Position numbers and translations under genes: made by a program
Notes under the pieces: model-generated
The model's input: only the letters and a program-made list of their open reading frames with translations
Database searches by the model: none
What the model was told of the DNA's origin: nothing
Assembly: GCF_003049725.1 (NCBI RefSeq)
Contig: NZ_QAGM01000029.1
Coordinates: 1 to 32,135 of the forward strand
Direction: 5' to 3'
Source: Oceanimonas marisflavi
GTDB lineage: Bacteria > Pseudomonadota > Gammaproteobacteria > Enterobacterales > Aeromonadaceae
Length of the DNA stretch: 32,135 nt
Part shown: one piece after another, positions 18,471-29,285 of the stretch
How positions within the stretch are numbered: the stretch's first letter is position 1
Layout of the letters: every line of letters begins with the position of its first letter

Positions 18471-18803
18471 TTAGCGGTCGGACACAACCACAGTGATGTG
18501 GCTGGTACGCTTCATGATACGGTCCGCGCGGCCCTTGGCACGAGGACGAATACGCTTCATGGTGGGACCTTCGTCAACGAAGATCTTGGTCACCTTCAGC
18601 TCATCGATATCCGCACCTTCGTTGTGCTCGGCATTAGCAATGGCAGATTCCAGTACCTTCTTGACCAGAACGGCAGCCTTCTTGGGGCTGAACGCCAGGA
18701 CATTCAGTGCCTTGTCTACGGACAAGCCGCGAACTTGATCGGCTACCAGGCGCGCCTTCTGGGCAGAAGTACGAGCAAAGCGGTGTTTAGCTATAGCTTC
18801 CAT
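18471..18803 (-). CDS. rplV: 50S ribosomal protein L22
   Basis: A 110-residue protein of E. coli length. It has the start [20 protein letters not shown] and the beta-hairpin region with [20 protein letters not shown], whose tip reaches the narrowest part of the exit tunnel, where macrolide-resistance changes occur in other bacteria. I see no insertion or deletion in that hairpin. It lies between rpsS and rpsC. Confidence 0.99.
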   Translation of the reverse strand: MEAIAKHRFARTSAQKARLVADQVRGLSVDKALNVLAFSPKKAAVLVKKVLESAIANAEHNEGADIDELKVTKIFVDEGPTMKRIRPRAKGRADRIMKRTSHITVVVSDR

Positions 18804-18813
18804 CTTTTACCCC

Positions 18814-19110
<297 letters not shown>

Positions 19111-19113
19111 CTA

Positions 19114-19938
19114 TTACTTGTTACGGTGACGTACCACGAACTTGTCGGTACGCTTGTTTTTACGGGTCTTGGCGCCCTTGGTCGGTTTACCCCAAGGAGT
19201 AACCGGGTGACGGCCACCAGAGGTACGACCTTCACCACCACCGTGCGGGTGGTCTACCGGGTTCATCGCCACACCACGTACGGTAGGACGAACACCACGC
19301 CAGCGCTGTGCACCGGCTTTACCCAGCTGACGCAGCATGTGCTCAGCGTTGCCCACTTCACCCAGGGTGGCGCGGCACTCGGCCAGCACCTTGCGCACTT
19401 CACCGGAGCGCAGACGCAGGGTCACGTAGTTGCCTTCGCGAGCCAGGATCTGGGCGTAAGTACCGGCGGAACGGGCGATCTGCGCGCCTTTGCCAGGCTT
19501 CATTTCAATCGCGTGAACGGTGGAGCCCACGGGAATGTTGCGCATCGGCAGGCAGTTGCCGGCCTTGATCGGAGCAGCGTCACCGGACAGCAGCTGGTCG
19601 CCGGCCTGAACGCCTTTCGGGGCCAGGATGTAGCGACGCTCGCCGTCTGCGTACAGCACCAGAGCGATGTTGGCAGAACGGTTCGGATCATACTCAAGAC
19701 GCTCAACCTTGGCCGGAATACCGTCCTTGTTGCGCTTGAAGTCGATGATACGGTAGTGCTGCTTGTGACCACCACCGATGTGACGGGTGGTGATGCGGCC
19801 AGCGTTGTTACGACCACCAGACTTGGACTTTTTGTCCAGCAGGGCGGCGAACGGCTTGCCTTTGTACAGTTCCGGGTTGCTGATCTTGACTACATGACGG
19901 CGACCCGGAGAAGTAGGCTTACATTTTACGATTGCCAT
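19114..19938 (-). CDS. rplB: 50S ribosomal protein L2
   Basis: A 274-residue protein (E. coli 273). It has the RNA-binding domain blocks [20 protein letters not shown] and [20 protein letters not shown]. Near the C terminus is the highly conserved [20 protein letters not shown], with the histidine linked to the peptidyl transferase centre. L2 supports subunit joining and tRNA binding. It lies between rplW and rpsS. Confidence 0.99.
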   Translation of the reverse strand: MAIVKCKPTSPGRRHVVKISNPELYKGKPFAALLDKKSKSGGRNNAGRITTRHIGGGHKQHYRIIDFKRNKDGIPAKVERLEYDPNRSANIALVLYADGERRYILAPKGVQAGDQLLSGDAAPIKAGNCLPMRNIPVGSTVHAIEMKPGKGAQIARSAGTYAQILAREGNYVTLRLRSGEVRKVLAECRATLGEVGNAEHMLRQLGKAGAQRWRGVRPTVRGVAMNPVDHPHGGGEGRTSGGRHPVTPWGKPTKGAKTRKNKRTDKFVVRHRNK

Positions 19939-19955
19939 TTTGAATTACTCCTCTC

Positions 19956-20258
19956 TTACTCGGCACCGCCGATGAAGTCGATGTCCTGACCTTCTTTCAG
20001 GGTCACGTAGGCCTTTTTCCAGTCGGAACGCTGGCCAACACGCATGCCGGTACGCTTGGTTTTACCCTTTACCAGCAGAGTGCGAACATCTTTTACTTCA
20101 ACTTCGAACAGCTTCTCGACCGCAGCCTTTACTTCGGCTTTGGTAGCATCCTTGGCAACCTTGAACACGATGGTGTTGGTCTTTTCGGCAACCATGGTGC
20201 TTTTTTCAGAGATATGCGGCGCCTTCAGAACTTTCAGAATACGCTCTTCACGGATCAT
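19956..20258 (-). CDS. rplW: 50S ribosomal protein L23
   Basis: A 100-residue protein, E. coli length, with [20 protein letters not shown] near the start and the extended loop [21 protein letters not shown]23 docks trigger factor and SRP at the exit tunnel. Its start overlaps the rplD stop by 4 bp (ATGA type), which points to translational coupling. Confidence 0.99.
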   Translation of the reverse strand: MIREERILKVLKAPHISEKSTMVAEKTNTIVFKVAKDATKAEVKAAVEKLFEVEVKDVRTLLVKGKTKRTGMRVGQRSDWKKAYVTLKEGQDIDFIGGAE

Positions 20259-20860
20259 GCCAGCATCTCCTCGATTTGCTTAACTGCGTCGGCAGTTACC
20301 AGTACCTTGTCGAACGCGATCAGAGAAACCGGGTCGATACCGGCCACGTCACGCACGTCAACCTTGTACAGGTTGCGGGCGGCCAGGAACAGGTTCTCGT
20401 CCACTTCGCCGGTGATGATCAGAACGTCGTTCAGATCCCACTGCTTCAGCTTGGCAACCAGTTCTTTGGTCTTCGGCGCTTCAACACCGAACTTCTCTAC
20501 CACGATCAGACGCTCTTGACGTACCAGCTCAGACAGGATGCTCTTGATGGCACCACGGTACATCTTCTTGTTGACCTTCTGGCTGTGATCCTGCGGCTTG
20601 GCCGCAAAGGTCACACCACCGGAACGCCAAATCGGAGAGCGGATGGTACCGGCACGGGCCCGGCCGGTGCCCTTCTGGCGCCACGGCTTCTTGCCGCCGC
20701 CGGACACTTCGGAACGGGTCTTCTGAGCACGAGTACCTTGACGAGCACCAGCGGCATAGGCCACAACAACCTGATGCACCAGAGCTTCGTTGAACTCACG
20801 CCCGAAGGTAGTTTCGGAAACTTCAAGAGCGCCTTGCGCGTCTTTCATTACCAATTCCAT
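20255..20860 (-). CDS. rplD: 50S ribosomal protein L4 (S10 operon autoregulator)
   Basis: A 201-residue protein with [20 protein letters not shown] at the start and the extended tunnel loop [20 protein letters not shown] (about 62-81). E. coli L4 is also 201 residues. In E. coli L4 represses its own operon at both transcription and translation by acting on the S10 leader. A structured leader is present upstream of rpsJ here, so similar control is expected but not proved. Confidence 0.99.
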   Translation of the reverse strand: MELVMKDAQGALEVSETTFGREFNEALVHQVVVAYAAGARQGTRAQKTRSEVSGGGKKPWRQKGTGRARAGTIRSPIWRSGGVTFAAKPQDHSQKVNKKMYRGAIKSILSELVRQERLIVVEKFGVEAPKTKELVAKLKQWDLNDVLIITGEVDENLFLAARNLYKVDVRDVAGIDPVSLIAFDKVLVTADAVKQIEEMLA

Positions 20861-20877
20861 TACTATCTCCTCAGACG

Positions 20878-21516
20878 TTACGCTTTAACGGCAGGTTTAA
20901 CGATGACGTTGCCGTTAGTCGCACCCGGGACTGCACCTTTGATGAGCAGCAGGTTACGATCAACATCAACGCGAACCACTTCCAGGTTCTGAGTGGTTAC
21001 CCGCTCAGCACCCATGTGACCGGCCATTTTCTTGCCCTTGAACACGCGACCCGGAGTCTGGTTCTGACCAATAGAACCCGGAGCACGGTGAGACAGAGAG
21101 TTGCCGTGAGTCATGTCCTGAGTGCGGAAGTTCCAGCGCTTAACGGCGCCAGCGAAACCCTTACCCTTGGAAGTACCGGTAACGTCTACTTTCTTGACAT
21201 CAGCAAAGATGTCGACTTTCAGCTCGGCACCCACTTCGATGCTGTCGCCTTCGCCTTCACCCAGGCGGAATTCCCACAGACCGCGGCCCGCTTCAACACC
21301 GGCTTTGGCAAAGTGGCCAGCTTCCGGCTTGGTGATGCGGTTCGCTTTCTTGGTGCCAGCGGTCACCTGGATGGCAGCATAGCCATCCTGTTCCAGTGTT
21401 TTCACCTGGGTAACACGGTTGGCATCTACTTCGATAACGGTGACCGGGATGGACACGCCGTCTTCGGTGAAGACACGGGTCATACCCAGCTTACGACCTA
21501 CTAGACCGATTGCCAT
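20878..21516 (-). CDS. rplC: 50S ribosomal protein L3
   Basis: A 212-residue protein (E. coli 209). It starts [20 protein letters not shown] and has the signature [20 protein letters not shown] and the tip loop [20 protein letters not shown] that reaches the peptidyl transferase centre. The glutamine in that loop, methylated by PrmB in E. coli, is present. It lies 18 bp before rplD. Confidence 0.99.
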   Translation of the reverse strand: MAIGLVGRKLGMTRVFTEDGVSIPVTVIEVDANRVTQVKTLEQDGYAAIQVTAGTKKANRITKPEAGHFAKAGVEAGRGLWEFRLGEGEGDSIEVGAELKVDIFADVKKVDVTGTSKGKGFAGAVKRWNFRTQDMTHGNSLSHRAPGSIGQNQTPGRVFKGKKMAGHMGAERVTTQNLEVVRVDVDRNLLLIKGAVPGATNGNVIVKPAVKA

Positions 21517-21537
21517 TGATAAAACCTCTTTCCGTTA

Positions 21538-22016
<479 letters not shown>

Positions 22017-22022
22017 AGCGGC

Positions 22023-22050
22023 ATTATACGGTAATGGCGCTGTGTTGCAA
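22023..22050 (-). promoter_or_regulatory. S10 operon promoter (TTGCAA-16-TATAAT)
   Basis: On the minus strand a -35 TTGCAA (22045-22050) and a perfect -10 TATAAT (22023-22028) are 16 bp apart, followed by a GC-rich discriminator GCCGCTCG. An A-rich tract (TTAAAAAATAACAAAG) just upstream could serve as an UP element. The start would fall near 22016, at the base of the first leader hairpin. Confidence 0.82.
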
Positions 22051-22118
22051 GTCTGCTTTGTTATTTTTTAACCAGCGATAGAGTGGGGGGTGAGGTGTCT
22101 GGAGTGAGGAGGCAAGTT

Positions 22119-22198
22119 CTCGCTCCTACGCTCTACGTGGGAGTGTATATCCGGCTTCAAAGCCCGTATGCGTTCCCACGCAGGAGCGTGGGAACGAG
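22119..22198 (+). repeat. REP-like inverted repeat pair
   Basis: Two copies of one unit of about 36 bp face each other (22119-22155 and 22162-22198). The right unit on the minus strand reads CTCGTTCCCACGCTCCTGCG then TGGGAACG; the left unit on the plus strand reads CTCGCTCCTACGCTCTACGT then GGGAGTG. Each unit folds on its own (22171-22196 has an 11-bp perfect stem). The centre is GGCTTCAAAGCC. Such palindromic extragenic units recur in many gammaproteobacterial genomes. It lies in the gap between the argH 3' end and the S10 promoter, with no nearby transposase. Confidence 0.8.
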
Positions 22199-22225
22199 AT
22201 CCAAGAGAGGAAGTCAGTTACCGGC

Positions 22226-23608
22226 TTACTTGCGCGCCTTCAGGTGCTGTTCGGCGTTGGTCAGGGCCACTTCCACCTGCTCCGGGGCCACGCCGCCTAG
22301 GGCACAGCGGCTGGCCAGGCTGGACTCCAGAGTCAGGCGCGGATAGACGTCGTCTTCAATCACGTCGCTGAACTGTTTGAAGTCTTCCAGGGGCAGCTCT
22401 TCCATCGGCAGCTTCTTGCCAATGGCATGCACGACGATGGCGCCCACAATATGGTGGGCTTCGCGGAACGGAATGCCCTTGGATACCAGGTAGTCGGCCA
22501 TTTCGGTGGCGTTGGAGTAGCCGCCCTGGGCCGCTTCCCGGGTCTTGTCTTCGTTGACCTTGAGGTCGTGCAGCACCATCTCGGACATTTCCAGGCAGTC
22601 GTACCAGGTGTCGAGGGCGTCGAACAGGCCTTCCTTGTCTTCCTGCATGTCCTTGTTGTAGGCCAGCGGTAGCGCCTTCAGGGTCATCATCATGCCGGCG
22701 TAGGCGCCGAACACCCGGCCGGTCTTGCCGCGGATCAGCTCCAGCGCATCCGGGTTTTTCTTCTGGGGCATCAGCGAGGAGCCGGAGGTCACGGCGTCGG
22801 ACAGCTCCAGGAAGCCGGCTTCACCGGAGTTGTAGAAGATCAGGTCTTCGGCAAAGCGGGACAGGTGCATCATGGAATTGACGGCACAGTTGATCAGCTC
22901 CAGCACGTGATCCCGGTCGGAGACCGAGTCCAGGCTGTTGCGGGTGGGGCCATCAAAGCCGAGGGATTTGGCCAGCTCATGGCGGTCTACCGGAAAACCG
23001 GTGCCGGCCAGGGCGCCGGAGCCCAGCGGGCAGGTGTTCAGGCGGGCAGCGGCATCCTGCAGACGGCTGTAGTCCCGCTCCAGCATTTCCACATAGGCCA
23101 GGCACCAGTGGGAGAAAGTCACCGGCTGGGCGCGCTGCAGGTGGGTGTAACCGGGCAGCACGGTACCCTGCTGCTCCCGGGCCACGGTCACCAGCTGGTT
23201 TTGCAGGGCGTCGATTTTTTCCAGCAGCAGCGGCACCTGGGCCTTGCACCACAGCTTGAGATCGGTGGCGACCTGATCGTTACGGCTGCGGCCGGTGTGC
23301 AGTTTCTTGCCCAGATCACCCACGGCGGCAATCAGCTCCCCTTCCACCCAGGAGTGAATGTCTTCGGCGTCGGATTGCAGGATCTGCTCCGGATCGGCAA
23401 TCACCCGCGCTTTCAGGTCATTCAGCGCCTGCTCCAGCTGCTGCTGCTCCTCGGCAGTGAGCACGCCCACCTTGGCCAAGGCACGGGACCAGGCCACCGA
23501 GCCCACAATGTCCTGCTCCGCCAGCCGGTAGTCGAACCGCAGCGAGTCGTTGAACTGCTGAAACCGGGTATCTGCAGCCTGAGTAAAACGTCCACCCCAA
23601 AGTGCCAT
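22226..23608 (-). CDS. argH: Argininosuccinate lyase
   Basis: This 460-residue cytoplasmic enzyme splits argininosuccinate into arginine and fumarate, the last step of arginine synthesis. Family motifs are present: TGRSRND at 105-111, the catalytic histidine in [10 protein letters not shown] (His156), and the signature loop [12 protein letters not shown] at 276-287 with the catalytic serine. The protein stops at the normal lyase length, so it lacks the C-terminal acetyltransferase domain that some marine relatives fuse to ArgH. It lies 206 bp after argG, and a terminator and a structured repeat separate the two, so it may have its own promoter. Confidence 0.98.
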   Translation of the reverse strand: MALWGGRFTQAADTRFQQFNDSLRFDYRLAEQDIVGSVAWSRALAKVGVLTAEEQQQLEQALNDLKARVIADPEQILQSDAEDIHSWVEGELIAAVGDLGKKLHTGRSRNDQVATDLKLWCKAQVPLLLEKIDALQNQLVTVAREQQGTVLPGYTHLQRAQPVTFSHWCLAYVEMLERDYSRLQDAAARLNTCPLGSGALAGTGFPVDRHELAKSLGFDGPTRNSLDSVSDRDHVLELINCAVNSMMHLSRFAEDLIFYNSGEAGFLELSDAVTSGSSLMPQKKNPDALELIRGKTGRVFGAYAGMMMTLKALPLAYNKDMQEDKEGLFDALDTWYDCLEMSEMVLHDLKVNEDKTREAAQGGYSNATEMADYLVSKGIPFREAHHIVGAIVVHAIGKKLPMEELPLEDFKQFSDVIEDDVYPRLTLESSLASRCALGGVAPEQVEVALTNAEQHLKARK

Positions 23609-23633
23609 AATTCTGTTACTCCTATCTAAAACA

Positions 23634-23780
23634 TAGCTATCAGCCTTAAGCTGTAAGCTATCAGCAGCCCGAGTGGCTGGAAGAAAATGTCTTCCGCCCG
23701 CCGGTCCGGCATGGCTGTAAAAATGGTGAATATAACGTGTTTTTTCTTACAGCTGACAGCTTATAGCTTAAAGCTGGATA
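23634..23780 (+). repeat. Structured inverted-repeat element between argG and argH
   Basis: Outer arms at 23634-23664 and 23753-23780 are inverted copies, differing by about three transitions over 23 bp plus one inserted base. Inside are three further hairpins: CAGCC/GGCTG (about 23665-23679), GGAAGA/TCTTCC (23679-23695) and GCCGG-T-CCGGC (23700-23710). The arms contain TTAAGCTGTAAG (23646-23657) and GCTTAAAGCTG (23766-23776), both of which recur in the same relative positions after ppc. It is probably a dispersed miniature element. On the minus strand a possible argH promoter, TGTCAG-18-TATATT (-10 at 23729-23734), lies in it. Confidence 0.7.
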
Positions 23781-23808
23781 AAAAAGGGGCCAAAGGGCCC
23801 CCTTTTTT
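23780..23808 (-). terminator. Intrinsic terminator after argG
   Basis: A GC stem GGGGCC / GGCCCC with a short loop lies at 23786-23801, flanked by an A-run and a T-run. On the minus strand it ends in TTTTTT, 7 bp past the argG stop. It should end most transcripts of argCBFG before argH. Confidence 0.9.
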
Positions 23809-23814
23809 ATTCCA

Positions 23815-25026
<1,212 letters not shown>

Positions 25027-25032
25027 TAACAA

Positions 25033-25941
25033 TTATCCCTTCATCAATGTCAGCAGCACGGCGTTCTGGGCGTGCATGCGGTTTTCGGCTTGGTCGAGGA
25101 TCAGGGAGGCAGGGCCATCCATGACCTCGGAAGTGATTTCCCACTCCCTGTGGGCGGGCTGGCAGTGCAGCACCTTCTTTGCTCCGGTTTTGTCGAGCAG
25201 GGCCTGGTTGATCTGATACGGCATGTAGATCTCCTTGACCTGCTCCAGCGGCGTATTATCACCCATGGAGACCCAGGTGTCTGTATAGATCACATCCACG
25301 CCCTCAATATCGTCCAGGCTGTCGGTCACTCGAATGTTGGCGCCGCTGACGGCGGCCAGGGCCTCGGCTTCCTTCAGGATCTGCGCGTCCACGTTGTGGC
25401 CACGGGGGCTCACCGCGGTGACGGTGGTGCCCAGAATGGCGCCACACAGCAGCAGTGAGTTGGTCACATTGTTGCCGTCACCCACATAGGCCAGATGCAC
25501 CTTGCTCAGATCATCGAAGTGCTCGGAGATGGTCAGAAAATCCGCCAGTGCCTGGCACGGGTGATAGAGGTTGCACAGGGAGTTGATCACCGGCACGGTG
25601 GCGTGCTCGGTCATCTCCACCAGGGTCTGGTGGTCGTAGACCCGGGCCACGATGGCATCGCACCAGCGCGACAGGTTGGCGGCGAAGTCCTGCACGGTTT
25701 CCCGCTTGCCCATGGCGCCGTTCTGGCTGTCCAGGTACACGGCATGGCCGCCCAGCTTGTTCACGCCGATGTCAAAGGTCACCCGAGTACGCAACGACGG
25801 CTTCTCAAACAGGGTCACCACGCTCTTGCCCTTGAGGGCCTCGGCGTACTTGGCCGGATTGGCCTTGACGTCTTTGGCCAGCTCGAGGATCTGCTCGATC
25901 TGCTCCTTGCTGTAGTCCTTCAGGCTCAGTAAATGCTGCAT
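25033..25941 (-). CDS. argF: Ornithine carbamoyltransferase (short class, HCQP variant)
   Basis: This 302-residue cytoplasmic enzyme makes citrulline from ornithine and carbamoyl phosphate. The phosphate-binding motif SLRTR lies at residues 49-53, HPCQALAD forms the second carbamoyl phosphate contact, and DTWVSMGD provides the SMG ornithine loop, which argues for ornithine rather than acetylornithine. The usual catalytic HCLP motif reads HCQP here (in VLHCQPAHREWE), keeping the cysteine but replacing leucine. The length is about 30 residues shorter than E. coli ArgF. It starts 9 nt after argB, with AAGGA as ribosome site. Confidence 0.95.
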   Translation of the reverse strand: MQHLLSLKDYSKEQIEQILELAKDVKANPAKYAEALKGKSVVTLFEKPSLRTRVTFDIGVNKLGGHAVYLDSQNGAMGKRETVQDFAANLSRWCDAIVARVYDHQTLVEMTEHATVPVINSLCNLYHPCQALADFLTISEHFDDLSKVHLAYVGDGNNVTNSLLLCGAILGTTVTAVSPRGHNVDAQILKEAEALAAVSGANIRVTDSLDDIEGVDVIYTDTWVSMGDNTPLEQVKEIYMPYQINQALLDKTGAKKVLHCQPAHREWEITSEVMDGPASLILDQAENRMHAQNAVLLTLMKG

Positions 25942-25950
25942 GGGGCTTCC

Positions 25951-26736
25951 TTAATGAGAAATACGGGTGCCGTGCTCGGACTCACCGGCCAGCAGCGACA
26001 GCAGCTGCTCCGGGTAACGCCAGCTGCCCACGGCCACCGGCCGGCCCAGGGTCTTGGTGGCCTTGAGCGCCGCCTTGACCTTGACCGCCATGCCGTCCTT
26101 GATGATGTTCTTTTCCATCAGCTCAAAGGCCTCGGTTTCGGTCAGATGGGCAATGCGCTGGCCCTTGCCGTCGAGAATGCCGCTCACGTCGGACAGCATT
26201 ACCAGCTCGGCATCGAGAATTTCGGCAATGGCGGTGGCGGCCTGATCGGCGTTCACGTTCATCAGCTTGCCATCAAAGGTAATGCCGATGGAGCTGACGA
26301 TGGGCAGAAAGCCACCGTTCAGCAGGCTGGTCACCAGAGTGGCGTCGCCGCCTTCAATCTGGCCTACCGCACCCAGCTCGGGATCCAGCTGGCTGACCCG
26401 GCACAGGCCGCCGTCCGCCAGGCACAGCCCCACGGAGGGGATTCCATGAGCGATGGCCTGGGCCAGCAGCAGCTTGTTGGCGGTGCCGGCCAGGGCACCG
26501 GCAATCACCGGGATCTGTTCAAAGGGGGTCACCCGCAGGCCGTTTTTCTTGGTGGAAGTCAGGCCCATGGCCTTGAGCTGGTTGTCCACCAGCACGCCGC
26601 CACCATGCACCAGCACCAGCTGGCGGTTCGATTCATTGACAAAGGCCTTGAGGGTGGCAAACAGCGCTTCCAGCGCCTTGTCGCTTTCCAGCAGGGTGCC
26701 ACCCAGCTTGACCACCAGCGGTTGTTGCTCAGACAT
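25951..26736 (-). CDS. argB: N-acetylglutamate kinase
   Basis: This 261-residue amino acid kinase phosphorylates N-acetylglutamate. It has the KLGGTLLE phosphate loop near residues 10-17, the HGGG motif near 44-47 and the nucleotide-site text MLSDVSGILDGKG. Its length is close to E. coli ArgB (258), and it lacks the N-terminal helix extension of arginine-sensitive enzymes, so feedback control more likely acts elsewhere; that is inference. The start is 6 nt after the argC stop, and its GGAG ribosome site is next to that stop. Confidence 0.98.
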   Translation of the reverse strand: MSEQQPLVVKLGGTLLESDKALEALFATLKAFVNESNRQLVLVHGGGVLVDNQLKAMGLTSTKKNGLRVTPFEQIPVIAGALAGTANKLLLAQAIAHGIPSVGLCLADGGLCRVSQLDPELGAVGQIEGGDATLVTSLLNGGFLPIVSSIGITFDGKLMNVNADQAATAIAEILDAELVMLSDVSGILDGKGQRIAHLTETEAFELMEKNIIKDGMAVKVKAALKATKTLGRPVAVGSWRYPEQLLSLLAGESEHGTRISH

Positions 26737-26742
26737 GCGTTG

Positions 26743-27756
26743 TTACTCCTTGACCAGACCCGCCAGCGGCGAGAATCCCTGATGAATGTTGATGCACTGA
26801 ATGGCCTGACTGGCGGCGCCCTTCAGCAGGTTGTCGATGGCCGACACCACGATCAGCTGGTCGTCATCCCGGCTCCAGTGCAGATCACAGAAGGGGGTGC
26901 CGGCCACGTCGTTGATCTGGGGCCACTGGCCTGCCAGCCGTACGATGCGCTGACCGTCATAGGCCTGATGGTAGGCGGCGGCGATCTGCTCGTCGGTCAC
27001 GCCGTCCTTCAGCTGCACATAAATGGTAGCCAGAATGCCGCGAATAAAGTTGCCCAGGTGCGGCTGGAACACCACCTGGGTGCCCAGATGATGGCTGATC
27101 TCGGGCTGATGGCGGTGGTTGAACACGCCATAGGGCTTGAGGCTGACTTCACAGAAACTGTTGGCCATGCTGGCTTTGCGGCCGGCGCCACTGACACCGG
27201 ACACGGCACTGATAATGGGGCGGTTGCCGTCGGCAATCAGCCCGGCCTGCTCCAGCGGCTTGAGCGCACTCAGCGACGCGGTGGGGTAACAACCGGGCAC
27301 GGCAATCAATTGAGCGGCCTTGATGGCCTCCTGATTCCACTCCGCCAGACCGTAGGCGGCATTGGCCAGCCAGTCGGCATGCTGGTGGGCAAAACCGTAG
27401 AACTTGTCGTAAAAGCCCTCGCCGGGCACGCGAAAGGCGCCGGACAGGTCAAACACCGGCAGCCCCTTGGCCAGAAAGCCCGGCGCCAGATCGTGGCTCA
27501 CTTCATGGGCGGTGGCCAGCAGCACCAGATCTGCCTCGGTATGAATGCGGCTCAGGGCCTCGTCATCCAGCGGCAGCAGCGGCTGATCGATCACGCCACG
27601 CCAGCGCGGATGCAGGCTGGCAAACGGCTTGTGGGCATCCTGGCTGCCCTCGGACACATAGAGTCCGGCCAGTTCCAGATGGGGATGGCCGTGTATCAGT
27701 CCGGCCAGCTCGGCGCCGGTATAACCACTGGCACCTATGATTGCAGCTTTCAACAT
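26743..27756 (-). CDS. argC: N-acetyl-gamma-glutamyl-phosphate reductase
   Basis: This 337-residue cytoplasmic enzyme reduces N-acetylglutamyl phosphate with NADPH. The N-terminal dinucleotide motif GASGYTG lies at residues 8-14, and the catalytic cysteine is Cys156 in VPGCYPT. The later text [12 protein letters not shown] holds the substrate-binding region. It is the first gene of argCBFGH and is divergent from argE. Its own promoter was not clearly resolved; an exact 15-bp tandem repeat rich in TATAA lies 22-51 bp upstream of the start. Confidence 0.98.
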   Translation of the reverse strand: MLKAAIIGASGYTGAELAGLIHGHPHLELAGLYVSEGSQDAHKPFASLHPRWRGVIDQPLLPLDDEALSRIHTEADLVLLATAHEVSHDLAPGFLAKGLPVFDLSGAFRVPGEGFYDKFYGFAHQHADWLANAAYGLAEWNQEAIKAAQLIAVPGCYPTASLSALKPLEQAGLIADGNRPIISAVSGVSGAGRKASMANSFCEVSLKPYGVFNHRHQPEISHHLGTQVVFQPHLGNFIRGILATIYVQLKDGVTDEQIAAAYHQAYDGQRIVRLAGQWPQINDVAGTPFCDLHWSRDDDQLIVVSAIDNLLKGAASQAIQCINIHQGFSPLAGLVKE

Positions 27757-27778
27757 GGTCGTGTCCGTAGTCTCGATT

Positions 27779-27808
27779 CAGCTTGTTATAAATCAGCTTG
27801 TTATAAAT
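27779..27808 (+). repeat. Exact 15-bp tandem duplication upstream of argC
   Basis: CAGCTTGTTATAAAT occurs twice head to tail (27779-27793 and 27794-27808). On the minus strand each copy presents TTATAAC, a possible -10 element. It lies in the 253-bp argC-argE intergenic region. The rest of that region, apart from the ArgR boxes near argE, shows no feature I can name. Confidence 0.9.
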
Positions 27809-27935
27809 AAGCAGGCATCAGCCTAGCGTGTTTACAGGGCCTGTGTCACCCTGAGGAAAACGTGCTGGGCCAGGCCATACACTCTGGTGGGAAAACCCGG
27901 TCAACAGGTACCGCTGGCTAACCAGAATGACAGAG

Positions 27936-27990
27936 TGGCAGACTAGCAACAAAAAAATATTTATGCAATTGTACTGAATTTAAATTTGAC
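27936..27990 (+). promoter_or_regulatory. argE promoter with two candidate ArgR boxes
   Basis: Two 18-bp windows 3 bp apart fit the ArgR box core TGAATWWWWATTCA: 27973-27990 matches 12 of 14 core positions (TGAATTTAAATTTG) and 27952-27969 matches 10 of 14 (AAAATATTTATGCA). Paired boxes with 3-bp spacing are the normal ArgR operator layout. A weak promoter TGGCAG (27936-27941)-16-TATTTA (27958-27963) overlaps the first box. ArgR repression of argE, and perhaps of argC from the other side, is inferred. Confidence 0.6.
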
Positions 27991-28009
27991 CACTTTCAAC
28001 GGAGGATCC

Positions 28010-29161
28010 ATGTCATCTCTCAATTTTATGGACATGTACCGCAACATCATCGCGCTGCCTTCCATCAGCAGCACCGAAAGCAGCTGGGATCAGAGCAACG
28101 AACAGGTCATTCGTCTGCTGGCCGACTGGTTCAGTCAGCTTGGTTTTGAGGTGGAAGTGACCGAGCTGCCCGATCTGCCGGGCAAGTTCAACCTGCTGGC
28201 CACCAAAGGCCAGGGCGACGGCGGCCTGCTGCTGGCGGGCCACACCGACACCGTGCCCTTTGATCCGGGCCGCTGGAACAAGGACCCGTTCAAGCTCACC
28301 GAAGAAGGCGACCGCATCTATGGTCTGGGCACCATCGACATGAAGGGCTTCTTTGCCTTTATTGTGGAGGCGCTGAAAGATCTGGATCTGAGCAAGCTCG
28401 ACAAGCCCATTCGCATTCTCGCCACCGCCGACGAGGAAACCACCATGGCCGGCGCCCGCGCCATTGCCAGCGCCATGGCGATCAAGCCCGACTATGCGGT
28501 GATTGGCGAGCCCACCGGGCTGGTGCCGGTGATGATGCACAAGGGTCATATGTCGGAAGCCATTCGCGTCACCGGCAAAAGCGGCCACAGCTCGGATCCC
28601 GCCAACGGCGTCAACGCCCTGGAGATCATGAATCAGGTGATGGGCCGGCTGCTGGATCTGCAGCGCCAGCTGAAAGAGAAATACGCCAACCCTCACTTCA
28701 AGGTGCCCCAGCCCACCCTGAACCTGGGCCATATTCACGGCGGCGACAGCCCCAATCGCATCTGCGCCTGCTGCGAGCTGCACTTCGACATGCGCCCCAT
28801 TCCCGGCGTGGGCCCCGACGAGCTGCTGGGCCTGCTGCACCATGCCCTGGCTCCCATCAAGGAGCAGTACCCGGACGCCCTGGAGCTGACCCACCTGCAC
28901 GAGCCCATTCCGCCCTATGGCACCGATCCGGATGCCGAGCTGGTGCGTGCCGCCGCCGAGCTGACCGGCCACCCGGCCGAGGCAGTGAACTACTGCACCG
29001 AGGCGCCCTTTATCAACCAGCTGGGCTGCCAGACCATAGTGCTCGGCCCCGGTCATATCGCCCAGGCGCACCAGCCCGATGAATATCTGGATCTGTCCTT
29101 TGTCAGACCCACGGTGGAGGTATTGCAGCGCCTGGTGAGCCGCTTCTGTTTAAGTAACTAA
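28010..29161 (+). CDS. argE: Acetylornithine deacetylase
   Basis: This 383-residue enzyme, exactly the E. coli length, removes acetate from N-acetylornithine to give ornithine, the step that defines the linear arginine pathway. It is an M20-family metallohydrolase: zinc ligands His78 and Asp110, the catalytic acid Asp80 and Glu142/Glu143 (DEET) are all visible in [15 protein letters not shown] and ATADEET, and the C-terminal ligand His is in QAHQPDEY. The ATG at 28010 follows GGAGG by 4 nt; a TTG at 27986 in frame is not preferred. It is divergent from argC and followed by ppc on the same strand. Confidence 0.98.
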   Translation: MSSLNFMDMYRNIIALPSISSTESSWDQSNEQVIRLLADWFSQLGFEVEVTELPDLPGKFNLLATKGQGDGGLLLAGHTDTVPFDPGRWNKDPFKLTEEGDRIYGLGTIDMKGFFAFIVEALKDLDLSKLDKPIRILATADEETTMAGARAIASAMAIKPDYAVIGEPTGLVPVMMHKGHMSEAIRVTGKSGHSSDPANGVNALEIMNQVMGRLLDLQRQLKEKYANPHFKVPQPTLNLGHIHGGDSPNRICACCELHFDMRPIPGVGPDELLGLLHHALAPIKEQYPDALELTHLHEPIPPYGTDPDAELVRAAAELTGHPAEAVNYCTEAPFINQLGCQTIVLGPGHIAQAHQPDEYLDLSFVRPTVEVLQRLVSRFCLSN

Positions 29162-29264
29162 ATTACAAAATGTGAAGTCAGACAGGTGGTCAGGGCGGCG
29201 GAAGGATTGACCACCTGGGGGAAAACTGGCTGAATGGAACGCGGAAACGTGGCTATTTTGTAAT
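29162..29264 (+). repeat. Nested inverted repeats between argE and ppc
   Basis: Two perfect 10-bp inverted repeats are nested in the 124-bp gap. The outer pair is ATTACAAAAT (29162-29171) and ATTTTGTAAT (29255-29264). The inner pair is CAGGTGGTCA (29183-29192) and TGACCACCTG (29208-29217). Neither is followed by a T-run on the plus strand, so this is not a standard terminator for argE. It precedes the ppc start by about 20 bp and must contain or adjoin the ppc promoter; I saw no strong -35/-10 pair. Confidence 0.75.
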
Positions 29265-29285
29265 AAACTGACAAAAGAGGCAGAT

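Noticed and set aside
25933-27810. A 625-codon open frame on the plus strand opposite argB and argC
   Set aside because: It is fully antisense to two intact, well-recognised enzymes, and its translation is low in complexity with no family motif. Long antisense frames are expected in GC-rich coding DNA.
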